A stretch of 17,138 nt of DNA from Acidimicrobiaceae bacterium (lineage in GTDB: Bacteria; Actinomycetota; Acidimicrobiia; Acidimicrobiales; UBA8190): the NCBI GenBank assembly GCA_003453695.1, contig DMNK01000107.1, positions 16,861 through 33,998 of the forward strand. The letters are read 5' to 3'. The translations under genes were made by a program, and so were the position numbers. Under the pieces are notes generated by a model that saw only the letters and a list, made by a program, of their open reading frames with translations, ran no database searches and was not told the origin of the DNA. Shown here piece by piece: positions 1-6,729 of this stretch; position 1 is the first letter of the stretch; each line of letters starts with the position of its first letter.

Positions 1-626
1 GCGTCGGCGCCGCGCATGAAGGACACCGGGCCGGAGGCGGTGCCCCCGCCTTGGAGGTGCTCCATGGATCCCCGGATGCGAGACAGGTTGACCCCGGCCC
101 CGGACCCACCCTTGAAGATGATCCCCTCTTCCCGGTACCAGTTGAGGATGGAGTCCATCGAGTCGTCGACGGACAGGATGAAACATGCCGAACCCTGCTG
201 CGGCACTCCCTTTACGCCGATGTTGAACCACACCGGTGAGTTGAAGGCGGCCCGCTGGGTCACGATGACGCGCTTGAGCTCGTCGCGGAAGGCGTCGGCC
301 TCGGCGTCGTCGACGAAGTAGCCGTCCTTCGTGCCCCAGTCGGCGATGGTGTCGACGATCCGGTCGATCACCTGCTTGAGCGACGTCTCTCTCTCGGCGG
401 TGCCGGGGGTGCCCCGGAAGTACTTCTGGGCGAGAATGTTGGTGGCGTTCAGGCTCCAGCCGGCCGGGACCTCGACGCCCACCTGCTCGAAGGCGACCTC
501 CCCGGTGCGGTAGTCGGTGATCCGGGCGTCACGCCGCTCCCAGAGAAGCTCGTCATAGGGATGGACGCCCTCGGTCGTGAAGTGTCGCCGGATCCCGATA
601 GCGGTCCGCTGCGGTGCGATGGCCAC
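1..626 (-). CDS. nrdJ: Vitamin B12-dependent (class II) ribonucleoside-diphosphate reductase, N-terminal part, cut by window edge
   Basis: This enzyme makes deoxyribonucleotides from ribonucleotides with adenosylcobalamin, in the cytoplasm. The frame is open from a GTG at 626 to the window edge, giving about 208 residues of a protein usually near 900 or more. Visible class II hallmarks are the N-terminal VHPYDELLWERR (21-32), the conserved YFRGTPGT stretch (69-76), FNSPVWFNIG (129-138), SACFILSVDDSM (146-157) with the probable active-site Cys148, and the glycine-rich FKGGSGAGVNLSRIRG (171-186). The GTG was chosen because family homology starts right after it and a GGGAG lies 3 nt upstream. 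No ATP-cone is seen in this N-terminal piece. A promoter and two NrdR-type boxes lie upstream. No nrdR gene is visible next to it, unlike the nrdRJ operon I recall from Streptomyces. Confidence 0.93.
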   Translation of the reverse strand, partial: MAIAPQRTAIGIRRHFTTEGVHPYDELLWERRDARITDYRTGEVAFEQVGVEVPAGWSLNATNILAQKYFRGTPGTAERETSLKQVIDRIVDTIADWGTKDGYFVDDAEADAFRDELKRVIVTQRAAFNSPVWFNIGVKGVPQQGSACFILSVDDSMDSILNWYREEGIIFKGGSGAGVNLSRIRGSMEHLQGGGTASGPVSFMRGAD

Positions 627-701
627 GTTCTCCCACCCCTTTTCGTCGTCTCCAGCCTACGCTCCGGGTGGCCGAACAGAGCCGGTGAATCTGCCCCTGA
701 A

Positions 702-717
702 CCACAAGATGTTGTGG
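702..717. promoter_or_regulatory. NrdR box 1 (near-palindromic)
   Basis: The 16-bp site CCACAAGATGTTGTGG fits the NrdR core pattern CwAnATnTwG. It is embedded in a longer near-palindrome (699-720) with 10 of 11 base pairs matching. It lies downstream of the predicted nrdJ start of transcription, so a bound repressor would block nrdJ. NrdR is the ATP/dATP-sensing repressor of ribonucleotide reductase genes; its use here is inferred from motif, spacing and the adjacent nrdJ. Confidence 0.8.
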
Positions 718-732
718 TTCCCCCATCGGCCG

Positions 733-748
733 CCACAAGATGCGGGGC
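733..748. promoter_or_regulatory. NrdR box 2 (degenerate half)
   Basis: The site CCACAAGATGCGGGGC keeps one perfect half (CCACAAGAT) identical to box 1, and its other half is degenerate. Its centre (740.5) is exactly 31 bp from that of box 1 (709.5), about three helical turns. That spacing is characteristic of paired NrdR boxes. It overlaps the expected transcription start of nrdJ. Confidence 0.72.
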
Positions 749-750
749 AC

Positions 751-780
751 ATTACAGCACTGTAGTTACCGGGGTGTCAA
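751..780 (-). promoter_or_regulatory. nrdJ promoter (sigma70-like)
   Basis: On the minus strand a perfect -35 TTGACA (775-780) is followed by 18 nt and a -10 TGTAAT (751-756). Transcription would start near 743-744, inside NrdR box 2, leaving a leader of about 117 nt before the nrdJ GTG. That leader is short for a cobalamin riboswitch, and I see no such fold. Confidence 0.7.
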
Positions 781-876
781 CGCCCGGGCCGGGATTGCCG
801 CCCAGGTCGGAGGGCGTTCGCGAAGGTTTGCAATCGTGCGCCGCTTCACGTGTCGGGCCGGTCCGGCGGGCCCCGG

Positions 877-882
877 TAGCGT
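877..882 (+). promoter_or_regulatory. -10 element of leaderless glpK promoter
   Basis: TAGCGT ends 9 nt before the glpK ATG, and no Shine-Dalgarno is present. It matches the TANNNT pattern seen before other genes here, although the spacing is 2-3 nt longer. No clear -35 is visible. Confidence 0.4.
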
Positions 883-891
883 GCGCCGCCG

Positions 892-2433
892 ATGGCCTGC
901 GTGGTGGCGGTCGACGCCGGGACGACCGGGGTCCGCTCGGTGGCCGTCGACGAACGAGGGCGGGTCCTGGACGTCGCCTACCGCGAGCTGACCCAGTACT
1001 TCCCCCGGCCCGGCTGGGTGGAGCACGACGCCCTCGAGATCCGCGATCACGTGCTCGCCACCCTGGCAGAGGTGAGCGAGCGCCAACGACAGGCCGGTCG
1101 CCCGGTGGCCGCCATCGGGATCACCAACCAGCGCGAGACGGTGGTGGCCTGGGACCGGCGCGCGGGCCTCCCCCGCCACCGGGCGCTGGTGTGGCAGGAC
1201 CGGCGCACCGCCCCGCGCTGTGACCAGTTGCGGGCAGACGGCCACGAAGAGCTGGTGCGCCGGCGCACCGGTCTCGTGCTCGACCCCTACTTCTCGGCCA
1301 CCAAGATGGGATGGCTGCTCGTGGAAGGTGGCGTCGAGGCCGACGACAACCTCGCACTGGGGACGGTGGACGCCTGGGTGGCGTGGCACCTCACCGGCGG
1401 CCCAGCCGGCGGCGCATTCGTCACCGATCCCTCCAACGCCAGCCGCACACTGCTCTACGACATCGCCCGGCACGACTGGGACGCGGAGCTGGGTGAGCTG
1501 TTCGGCGTCCCCCTGCACGCCCTTCCTCGCGTCGTGCCGACCTGCGGCACGGTGGCGCCCGTCGCCGGACCGCTCGCCGAGAACGGACGAGCCCTGGCCG
1601 GCGTACCGGTGTGCGCCTTGGCAGGCGACCAGCAGTCGGCGCTCTTCGGCCAGGCCTGCTTCGAGCCCGGTGCCGCCAAGGCCACCTACGGCACGGGCAC
1701 CTTCGTGCTGCTCAACGTGGGCGGACAGGTGCCCGAGCCCAGAGAGGGCCTGCTCACCACCGTGGCGTGGGATCTCGGCGGGCATGCCGGCGGCGCCGAC
1801 CCCGTCTACGCCCTGGAAGGGGCGGTGTTCAGCACGGGGGCCGCCATCCAGTGGCTGCGCGACGGGCTCGGGATCCTCGGGCAGGCCGCCGACGTGGGAC
1901 CGCTCGCCGCCACCGTCGCTCACAGCGAGGGCGTCTACGTCGTGCCTGCCTTCACGGGCATGGGCAGCCCGTGGTGGGACCCGTACGCCCGTGGCGCCAT
2001 CGTGGGGCTGAGCCGGGGACTGGGCCGGGGGCACGTGGCCCGGGCGGTCGTCGAGTCGATCGCCTTCCAGGTACGTGACGTGGTCGACGCCATGCGCCTC
2101 GCCGGAGCACCGGTCGAGACGCTGCGCGTGGACGGCGGAGCGTCGGTGATGGACCTGCTGTTGCAGCTTCAAGCCGACCAGGTGCGGCTGTCGGTGTGCC
2201 GCTCGGAGAGCGCCGAGGCCACGGCGCTCGGTGCAGCCACGTTGGCGGGCCTCGCCACCGGCATGTGGTCGTCGCTCGAGGAGCTGTCGTCGCTGTGGCG
2301 GGCCGATGCCGTGTTCGAGCCCAAGGCGAGCGCCGTCTCCGCCGACTCCGCCCATGCCGGATGGTTGGGCGCCGTCGACCGGGCCCGCGCCTGGGCGAGG
2401 GAGTCCGCTGGAGCGGGCGGATCGGGGAACTGA
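892..2433 (+). CDS. glpK: Glycerol kinase
   Basis: This cytoplasmic FGGY-family kinase transfers phosphate from ATP to glycerol to make sn-glycerol 3-phosphate, which feeds glycolysis and phospholipid synthesis. At 513 aa it has the usual family length. Visible features are the N-terminal phosphate motif DAGTT (8-12), TNQRE (78-82), QDRRT (102-106), FGGY signature 1 FSATKMGW (134-141), the catalytic-Asp motif GDQQSALFG (245-253, Asp246), TYGTGTF (265-271), FGGY signature 2 starting at GAIVGLSRG (368-376), and the nucleotide-binding LRVDGG (411-416). The ATG at 892 starts directly at the first strand of the fold. No glpF or glpD lies in the window. The gene is divergent from nrdJ and ends against a hairpin shared with the next, convergent gene. 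Confidence 0.93.
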   Translation: MACVVAVDAGTTGVRSVAVDERGRVLDVAYRELTQYFPRPGWVEHDALEIRDHVLATLAEVSERQRQAGRPVAAIGITNQRETVVAWDRRAGLPRHRALVWQDRRTAPRCDQLRADGHEELVRRRTGLVLDPYFSATKMGWLLVEGGVEADDNLALGTVDAWVAWHLTGGPAGGAFVTDPSNASRTLLYDIARHDWDAELGELFGVPLHALPRVVPTCGTVAPVAGPLAENGRALAGVPVCALAGDQQSALFGQACFEPGAAKATYGTGTFVLLNVGGQVPEPREGLLTTVAWDLGGHAGGADPVYALEGAVFSTGAAIQWLRDGLGILGQAADVGPLAATVAHSEGVYVVPAFTGMGSPWWDPYARGAIVGLSRGLGRGHVARAVVESIAFQVRDVVDAMRLAGAPVETLRVDGGASVMDLLLQLQADQVRLSVCRSESAEATALGAATLAGLATGMWSSLEELSSLWRADAVFEPKASAVSADSAHAGWLGAVDRARAWARESAGAGGSGN

Positions 2434-2443
2434 GCGGTTGGAG

Positions 2444-2460
2444 GCCGGGCGAGGCCCGGC
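2444..2460. terminator. Hairpin between convergent glpK and paaX-like gene
   Basis: A perfect 7-bp GC stem (GCCGGGC / GCCCGGC) with a GAG loop lies in the 42-bp gap between the two stop codons. It could end transcription in both directions. No U-tract follows, as is common in high-GC actinobacteria. Confidence 0.5.
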
Positions 2461-2475
2461 AGCCCGCCCCGGTGC

Positions 2476-3342
2476 CTATTCCACCTCGGCCACCCGGCGA
2501 CCCCAGTCGGCGAGCACAGCGCGATAGCGAGCGTCGAAGTCGTCGTAGGCCCGCCGGAGCTCGCCACCGGGCCAACCGGCGGGGAGGAGCGGTTCGGGCA
2601 AGAGCGGATCGGCCTGCAGGTGGCGCAGGACGGCCGCCGACAACACGAAGCCGGGTGCGAGCTGCTCAGGCCCGCTCGGCGTCGTGACCGCCATCTCGTC
2701 GACGAACCCCCGGGCACGATCGGCCCATCCGTCCACATCCCATAAGCGCCTCGCCAAGTCGCCGGCATCGGCGACCGGCCGCCCCACGAAGCACGTTGCA
2801 CCGTCGAGCGCGCCGTCCGGGGCTTCGCCGAGCGTCTCGTCGGGGGCCTCGCCGAGCGCACCGTTGAGGAGGCCCGGGTCGAGGGCCAGGTTGTCGGGGC
2901 GGGTCCACACCCCGAGGCGCAGTTCGGCGAGCCGGGCGGCGGTGAGGGCCCGGCGCCGTTGACTGCGCACGTCGGCGGTGTCCCCCACTCCCGTCAGCAC
3001 GACCACGTGCCAGCCCCCCGTCCAGGGCCCGGTCTGCCCGGCGCGGCTGGTTGCCTGGCGCCGCTGCCGGGCCAACAGGTGCCCGGCCAGGCGGTATCGC
3101 CCCGTTCCGTCAGTAGTGGCTTCACCAGAGGCGACCATGCGGCTCAGCGCCACCCGCGCCCGGTTGGGGTTGATCCCGAACACGCCGGCCATGCGGACCA
3201 GATGGGCCACGGGGAGCTCCGGCGGCTCGGCGCCGAGCAGCGTGCTGGCCAAGACCGACCGGGCGGTCAGCGGCCGCTCCTCCCTCTGTTCCACCCTCTG
3301 TTCCACCCTCTGTTCCACCCTCTGTTCCACCCTCTGTTCCAC
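2476..3342 (-). CDS. PaaX-family transcriptional regulator
   Basis: This is a DNA-binding regulator of the PaaX family, whose founding member represses phenylacetate degradation. Its own target is unknown. A winged-helix N-terminal domain spans about 26-94 (ARSVLASTLLG, then INPNRARVALSRM, then GRYRLAGHLLARQ), followed by the PaaX central and C-terminal regions. The start is uncertain. In-frame TTG (3375) and GTG (3372) lie upstream, and each of five 12-bp repeats supplies a GTG. I use the GTG of the most upstream repeat (3342). The last repeat GTG would give MEQREERPLTARS, close to usual PaaX N-termini. A linker holds two copies of an 8-residue repeat (LGEAPD core). The divergent desaturase is the likely target, which is inference. 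No paa catabolic genes are present. Confidence 0.8.
   Translation of the reverse strand: MEQRVEQRVEQRVEQRVEQREERPLTARSVLASTLLGAEPPELPVAHLVRMAGVFGINPNRARVALSRMVASGEATTDGTGRYRLAGHLLARQRRQATSRAGQTGPWTGGWHVVVLTGVGDTADVRSQRRRALTAARLAELRLGVWTRPDNLALDPGLLNGALGEAPDETLGEAPDGALDGATCFVGRPVADAGDLARRLWDVDGWADRARGFVDEMAVTTPSGPEQLAPGFVLSAAVLRHLQADPLLPEPLLPAGWPGGELRRAYDDFDARYRAVLADWGRRVAEVE
2821..2868. repeat. 24-bp tandem duplication in the paaX-like gene linker
   Basis: GGCTTCGCCGAGCG at 2821 and GGCCTCGCCGAGCG at 2845 are two near-identical cores 24 bp apart. They encode two in-frame copies of an 8-residue unit with the core LGEAPD. The family fold needs no such sequence, so this is probably an expanded surface loop. 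Confidence 0.55.
3282..3341. repeat. 12-bp tandem repeat, five perfect copies
   Basis: The unit CCCTCTGTTCCA occurs five times without a mismatch, with a degenerate sixth copy just after (3342-3352). It lies at the 5' end of the paaX-like gene and on the minus strand encodes repeated Arg-Val-Glu-Gln. Every unit contains an in-frame GTG, so copies could change without a frameshift and each could act as a start codon. Five identical units suggest recent slippage or expansion. Confidence 0.92.
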
Positions 3343-3390
3343 CCTCGTTTCGCCCCTATTACGATCTTGCACCAACTGTCACCAACGTGT

Positions 3391-3396
3391 AATAAT
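3391..3396 (+). promoter_or_regulatory. -10 element of leaderless desaturase promoter, shared divergent A/T island
   Basis: AATAAT, within GTAATAATAGG, ends 7 nt before the desaturase ATG. A weak -35 (TTGCAC, 3367-3372) lies 18 nt upstream of it. On the minus strand the overlapping TATTAT (3392-3397) could serve the divergent PaaX-like gene, so the two promoters would compete. Confidence 0.55.
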
Positions 3397-3403
3397 AGGC
3401 ACG

Positions 3404-4351
3404 ATGACCGCCACCATGGTGGCTGCCCAAGAGGTCCGGCCCCAGGTCCTGCCCACCGAACGCCTGCAGGCCAACGGCGTCCCCATCCCGGCGTTGCGCG
3501 CCGACCTGCGTCGAATCGACGGCTGGGGGAACGCCAGGAGCGTCGCCGCAGTGTGGCTGTGGATCGTGGCCATGGTGGGTCTAGCCGTGTGGTGGGACAA
3601 CCCCGTCGGCTACGCGATCGCCTTCGTGCTGATGGGGCCGGTGTACGTCCGGCTCGCCATCCTCATGCACGAAGCGGCACACAGGCTCCTCTTCTCCGAC
3701 AAGCGCCTCAACGACTGGGTCGGGACCTGGCTGGTGGCCTATCCGGCGTGGACGCCCATCTCCTTCTACCGGCGCGCCCACTTCGCCCACCACCGCGAGG
3801 AGTTCGGCCCCGACGAGCCCGACATGGACTTCTACGGCGGGTACCCCTGCACGCGGCGCAAGCTTCGTCAACGCCTCACACGCGACGCCGTCGGCATCTC
3901 CGGGTGGAAGAACTTCGTCAACCTGGTGAGAGCGGTGCGCTACCCGCGGGCCAGGCGGGTCGTGCTGAGCATTCTCGGCGTCCAGGCGGTGTTGTGGACG
4001 GTTTCGTGGGCCGCCACCGGCAAAATCTGGATCTACCCGCTTCTGTGGTGGCTGCCGTGGATGACCCAGTGGCGCGTCCTCAACCGCCTGCGCTCCATCG
4101 CCGAGCACGGAGGGCTCGAGGCCAGCAAGGACCGCAGGGTCACCACCCACCACGTCCGGCAGTCGTGGTTGCCGAGCTTCTGGCTGGTGCCCTACAACAC
4201 CGGATGGCACCTTGCCCACCACGTCGACATGGGCATTCCGTGGCGCAACCTTCCCCGCTTCCACGAAGAGCTCGTCCAGGCCGGGTACGTCACCGTCGGC
4301 CTGACCTACCCGAGCTACCGGGCCCTGTGGGGAGCGCTCGCTTCGGCCTGA
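3404..4351 (+). CDS. Membrane fatty acid desaturase (di-iron, three His boxes)
   Basis: This integral-membrane acyl desaturase/hydroxylase family member uses a non-haem di-iron centre and O2 to act on acyl chains. The 315-aa protein shows His box 1 HEAAH (89-93), box 2 HFAHH (126-130), an EHGG (234-237) and box 3 HLAHH (269-273). Hydrophobic segments lie at about 47-64, 68-88, 106-120, 186-203 and 208-222. The frame runs open far upstream (from 2978) across the PaaX-like gene. The ATG at 3404 is preferred because family similarity starts after it and a -10 lies 7 nt before it. The substrate, and whether acyl-lipid or acyl-CoA is used, cannot be read from sequence. It is divergent from the PaaX-like regulator, which may control it. 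Confidence 0.88.
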   Translation: MTATMVAAQEVRPQVLPTERLQANGVPIPALRADLRRIDGWGNARSVAAVWLWIVAMVGLAVWWDNPVGYAIAFVLMGPVYVRLAILMHEAAHRLLFSDKRLNDWVGTWLVAYPAWTPISFYRRAHFAHHREEFGPDEPDMDFYGGYPCTRRKLRQRLTRDAVGISGWKNFVNLVRAVRYPRARRVVLSILGVQAVLWTVSWAATGKIWIYPLLWWLPWMTQWRVLNRLRSIAEHGGLEASKDRRVTTHHVRQSWLPSFWLVPYNTGWHLAHHVDMGIPWRNLPRFHEELVQAGYVTVGLTYPSYRALWGALASA

Positions 4352-4357
4352 GGCGCT

Positions 4358-4379
4358 CGCTCGTCCAGCAGTACGAGCG
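4358..4379 (+). terminator. Possible terminator after desaturase gene
   Basis: A perfect 7-bp inverted repeat (CGCTCGT / ACGAGCG) with an 8-nt loop starts 7 nt after the desaturase stop codon. Only two T residues follow, so intrinsic termination is uncertain. Confidence 0.4.
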
Positions 4380-4419
4380 TTCGGGGCCCGCATGCCCGTG
4401 TTCGCCAGGGGGTGGGCCG

Positions 4420-4425
4420 TAGGCT
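4420..4425 (+). promoter_or_regulatory. -10 element of leaderless ABC exporter promoter
   Basis: TAGGCT ends 6 nt before the GTG of the ABC ATPase gene, with no Shine-Dalgarno between. It is one of the TANNNT elements repeated across the window. Confidence 0.55.
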
Positions 4426-4431
4426 TCGAGC

Positions 4432-5331
4432 GTGGCCGGCGTGTTGGAACTCGACGGCCTGCGGCGTCGGTTCGGCACGGTCATCGCACTGGACGACCTC
4501 AGTTTCTCGGTGCCGTCGGGCCAGGTGTTCGGCTTTCTCGGCCCCAACGGTGCCGGGAAGACCACCACCATGCGGGCCATCTTCGGTCTCACCGACCTCG
4601 ACGCAGGATCGGTTCGGTGGAAGGGGTCCCCGGTGGCCCCCTCAGAACGGCGACGCTTCGGCTACATGCCCGAGGAGCGAGGCCTCTACCCGAACATGCT
4701 CGTGGCCGAAGAGCTCGAGTACCTCGGCCGGCTGCACGGGATGGACAGGGTGAGCGCCGTCTCCGCCACCAAGCAGTGGCTCGAGCGCCTGCAGGTGGAC
4801 GACCGAGCCACCAGCAAGGTGGAGACGCTGTCCCACGGAAACCAGCAACGGGTGCAACTGGCTGCCGCCCTGGTGCACGACCCGGAGGTCCTGGTGCTCG
4901 ACGAACCGCTGGCGGGCCTCGACCCAACCGGCATCGACGCCATCGGTGCCGTGCTCGTGGAGCAGGCGCACGCCGGGCGGTGCGTGCTGTTCTCGAGCCA
5001 CCAGCTCGACCTGGTCGAGGACCTGTGCGAGTCCGTCGCCATCATCGATCACGGCCGCCTGGTGGCGCGAGGCGGCGTCGACGAGCTGGCCACCAGCGGG
5101 CCGCGACGTCTCACCGTCCGGGTGGAGGGAGATCGCTCCGGAGCGTGGGCTCGATCACTGCCCGATGTCACGATCTCGGAGGTCGACGGGGGCGAGGTGC
5201 GGCTCGTCCTCGACCCGTCAACCGACAGCGACGCCGTGCTGGACGCGGCCCGGGCCGCCGGACACGTCACCCAGTTCGTCTTCGAACGCCGCCGGCTGTC
5301 GGAGGTCTTCCGTGAGGCGGTGAGCCGGTGA
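4432..5331 (+). CDS. ABC transporter ATP-binding protein (NatA-like)
   Basis: This is the ATPase subunit of an ABC-2 type exporter on the cytoplasmic membrane face. Its 299 residues hold Walker A GPNGAGKT (37-44), a Q-loop region near 78-82 (YMPEE), the signature LSHGNQQR (133-140), Walker B LVLDEP (154-159), a D-loop GLDP (162-165) and the H-loop His190 (SSHQLD). The last ~80 residues form the extra C-terminal domain usual in this group (DUF4162-like). The signature is LSHGN rather than LSGGQ, as in many NatA-type proteins. The gene overlaps the permease gene by 4 bp (GTGA), so they are translationally coupled. NatAB-type exporters move Na+ or small toxic compounds; the substrate here is unknown. 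Confidence 0.9.
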   Translation: MAGVLELDGLRRRFGTVIALDDLSFSVPSGQVFGFLGPNGAGKTTTMRAIFGLTDLDAGSVRWKGSPVAPSERRRFGYMPEERGLYPNMLVAEELEYLGRLHGMDRVSAVSATKQWLERLQVDDRATSKVETLSHGNQQRVQLAAALVHDPEVLVLDEPLAGLDPTGIDAIGAVLVEQAHAGRCVLFSSHQLDLVEDLCESVAIIDHGRLVARGGVDELATSGPRRLTVRVEGDRSGAWARSLPDVTISEVDGGEVRLVLDPSTDSDAVLDAARAAGHVTQFVFERRRLSEVFREAVSR

Positions 5332-6680
5332 AGGCCTGGCCCGTTGTCGCCGGCGCTCTGGTCCTCGTCATCGTGATCCGGGTGGGGCTGCAGAGGCGGT
5401 GGCAGCGCCGGGGTCAGGATCGACACCGGCCCTCAGCGCTCGCCGTCCTCGTGAGGCAGCTGGCGGACAGGGCGGGTCGGGCCGACAGAAAGATCCTCGG
5501 CGACACCGGTCTCGTTGCCGGGCGCGAGATCCGTGAGCGAGTGCGAGGCCGCGTGTTCCGCGCGGTCACGCTCATCCTCTTCGCCGTGGTGGCCGCCGCC
5601 ATCGTCATCCCGACCTTCAACTCCGGTTCGACCAAGCGCGAGAACGTGGGAGTCGTGGCCGGCTCGGCGACGCTCGACACCGAGATCCACGTCCTGGCCA
5701 AGAGGGTCGGTCTGTCGGTGTCCCTCGTCCACGAGCGGGACCGGCAGACGGCTCGTCAGTCGTTGAGCGCCGGTTCGGTCGCCGTGGTGGTGGACGGCGG
5801 GGGGAAGATCGTGGTGGACAAACCGGTGTCGGCCACCGACACCTCGGCCTCGGCACGCTTCGTCCGGTCGTTGTCCACCACCCTGGGCATCCAGCGCGCC
5901 TTCGCCCAGGCCGGCCTCACCGAGGAGCAGGCGACTGCCGTCGAGCAGGCCAGGCCGTTGCCCGTCGAGAGCGTCCATCCCGGCAAGAAGACGCGGACGA
6001 CGGCCGAGGCGACGGCACTGCTCGGCGTCATCCTCATCTTCATCGTCCTTACCCAGTACCTGACCTGGACGCTCATGGGCGTGATGGAGGAGAAGGCGAG
6101 CCGGGTGGTGGAAGTCCTGCTCGCCACGGTCCGGCCCATCCAGCTGCTCGCCGGCAAGGTGACGGGCATCGGCGTCGTCGCCATGGTGCAGGCCGTCGCC
6201 CTGGCGGCCTTCGCGCTGGTGTTGGCAAAGGCGGTCGGATCGAGCCTGGTGCAGGGGGCGGCGCCCCTCGTGCTGACAGCCTCGCTGGTGTGGTTGATCC
6301 TCGGCTACGCCTTCTACAGCTGGGTGTACGCCGCCGCCGGATCGACGGCCGAGCGACAGGACCAGGTGCAGAGCCTGGCACTGCCCCTGAGCGCGCCGCT
6401 CGTCTTCGGCTACATCGTGTCGCTCACCGGCGTGAGCTCGGGCAATGCCTCGGTGCTCGTGAAGGTCCTCGCCTACCTGCCGCCCACGGCCCCTTTCGCC
6501 ATGCCGACACTGGTCGGGTTCGGGGAGGTGAACTGGTGGCAGTTCCTCCTGTCGGTCGTGTTGAGCGTGGCGTGCACCGTCGTGGTGGCGCGCCTGGCGG
6601 CGCTGGTGTACCGGACGGCCGTCCTTCGAACCGGTGGACGGGTGCGGCTCCGCGACCTGCTTCCGGCGCTCTCCAGCTGA
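5328..6680 (+). CDS. ABC-2 type exporter permease (NatB-like)
   Basis: This membrane subunit pairs with the ATPase encoded just upstream. The 450-aa protein has an N-terminal hydrophobic stretch (about 4-18), a transmembrane segment near 80-95, a large external domain (about 100-220) and a C-terminal bundle of about five hydrophobic segments. It carries the family motif EEKASRVVEVLLATVRP, with GKVTGIG following. The layout matches COG1668/NatB permeases. The GTG start overlaps the ATPase stop. An unusual point is the extra N-terminal hydrophobic segment plus Arg-rich stretch ahead of the typical family start. A later start is possible, but the overlap favours this one. Confidence 0.87.
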   Translation: MKAWPVVAGALVLVIVIRVGLQRRWQRRGQDRHRPSALAVLVRQLADRAGRADRKILGDTGLVAGREIRERVRGRVFRAVTLILFAVVAAAIVIPTFNSGSTKRENVGVVAGSATLDTEIHVLAKRVGLSVSLVHERDRQTARQSLSAGSVAVVVDGGGKIVVDKPVSATDTSASARFVRSLSTTLGIQRAFAQAGLTEEQATAVEQARPLPVESVHPGKKTRTTAEATALLGVILIFIVLTQYLTWTLMGVMEEKASRVVEVLLATVRPIQLLAGKVTGIGVVAMVQAVALAAFALVLAKAVGSSLVQGAAPLVLTASLVWLILGYAFYSWVYAAAGSTAERQDQVQSLALPLSAPLVFGYIVSLTGVSSGNASVLVKVLAYLPPTAPFAMPTLVGFGEVNWWQFLLSVVLSVACTVVVARLAALVYRTAVLRTGGRVRLRDLLPALSS

Positions 6681-6697
6681 GCACCGTCGACAGGGAA

Positions 6698-6714
6698 GCC
6701 GCCGGGCAGGCGGC
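6698..6714. terminator. Hairpin between convergent permease and acyltransferase genes
   Basis: GCCGCC / GGCGGC (6 bp) with a 5-nt loop lies in the 49-bp gap between two convergent stop codons. It could terminate both transcripts. No U-tract follows. Confidence 0.38.
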
Positions 6715-6729
6715 CGCCGACGGCGCCGG

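Noticed and set aside
627..744. Cobalamin riboswitch in the nrdJ leader
   Set aside because: The leader is only about 117 nt, and I could not find a B12-box-like core. NrdR boxes explain the conserved sequence instead.
766..2355. 529-codon open frame on the minus strand opposite glpK
   Set aside because: It is antisense to a clear glycerol kinase gene. Its composition is Gly/Arg/His-rich with no recognisable motif, as expected of a GC-rich shadow frame.
3282..3352. CRISPR-like repeats
   Set aside because: The 12-bp units are contiguous with no spacers, and no cas gene is nearby. This is a tandem repeat inside a coding region.
2959..4422. 487-codon plus-strand frame overlapping the desaturase
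   Set aside because: It is a different frame from the His-box-bearing desaturase and is Arg/Pro-rich with no domain. It also spans the tandem repeat and the promoter.
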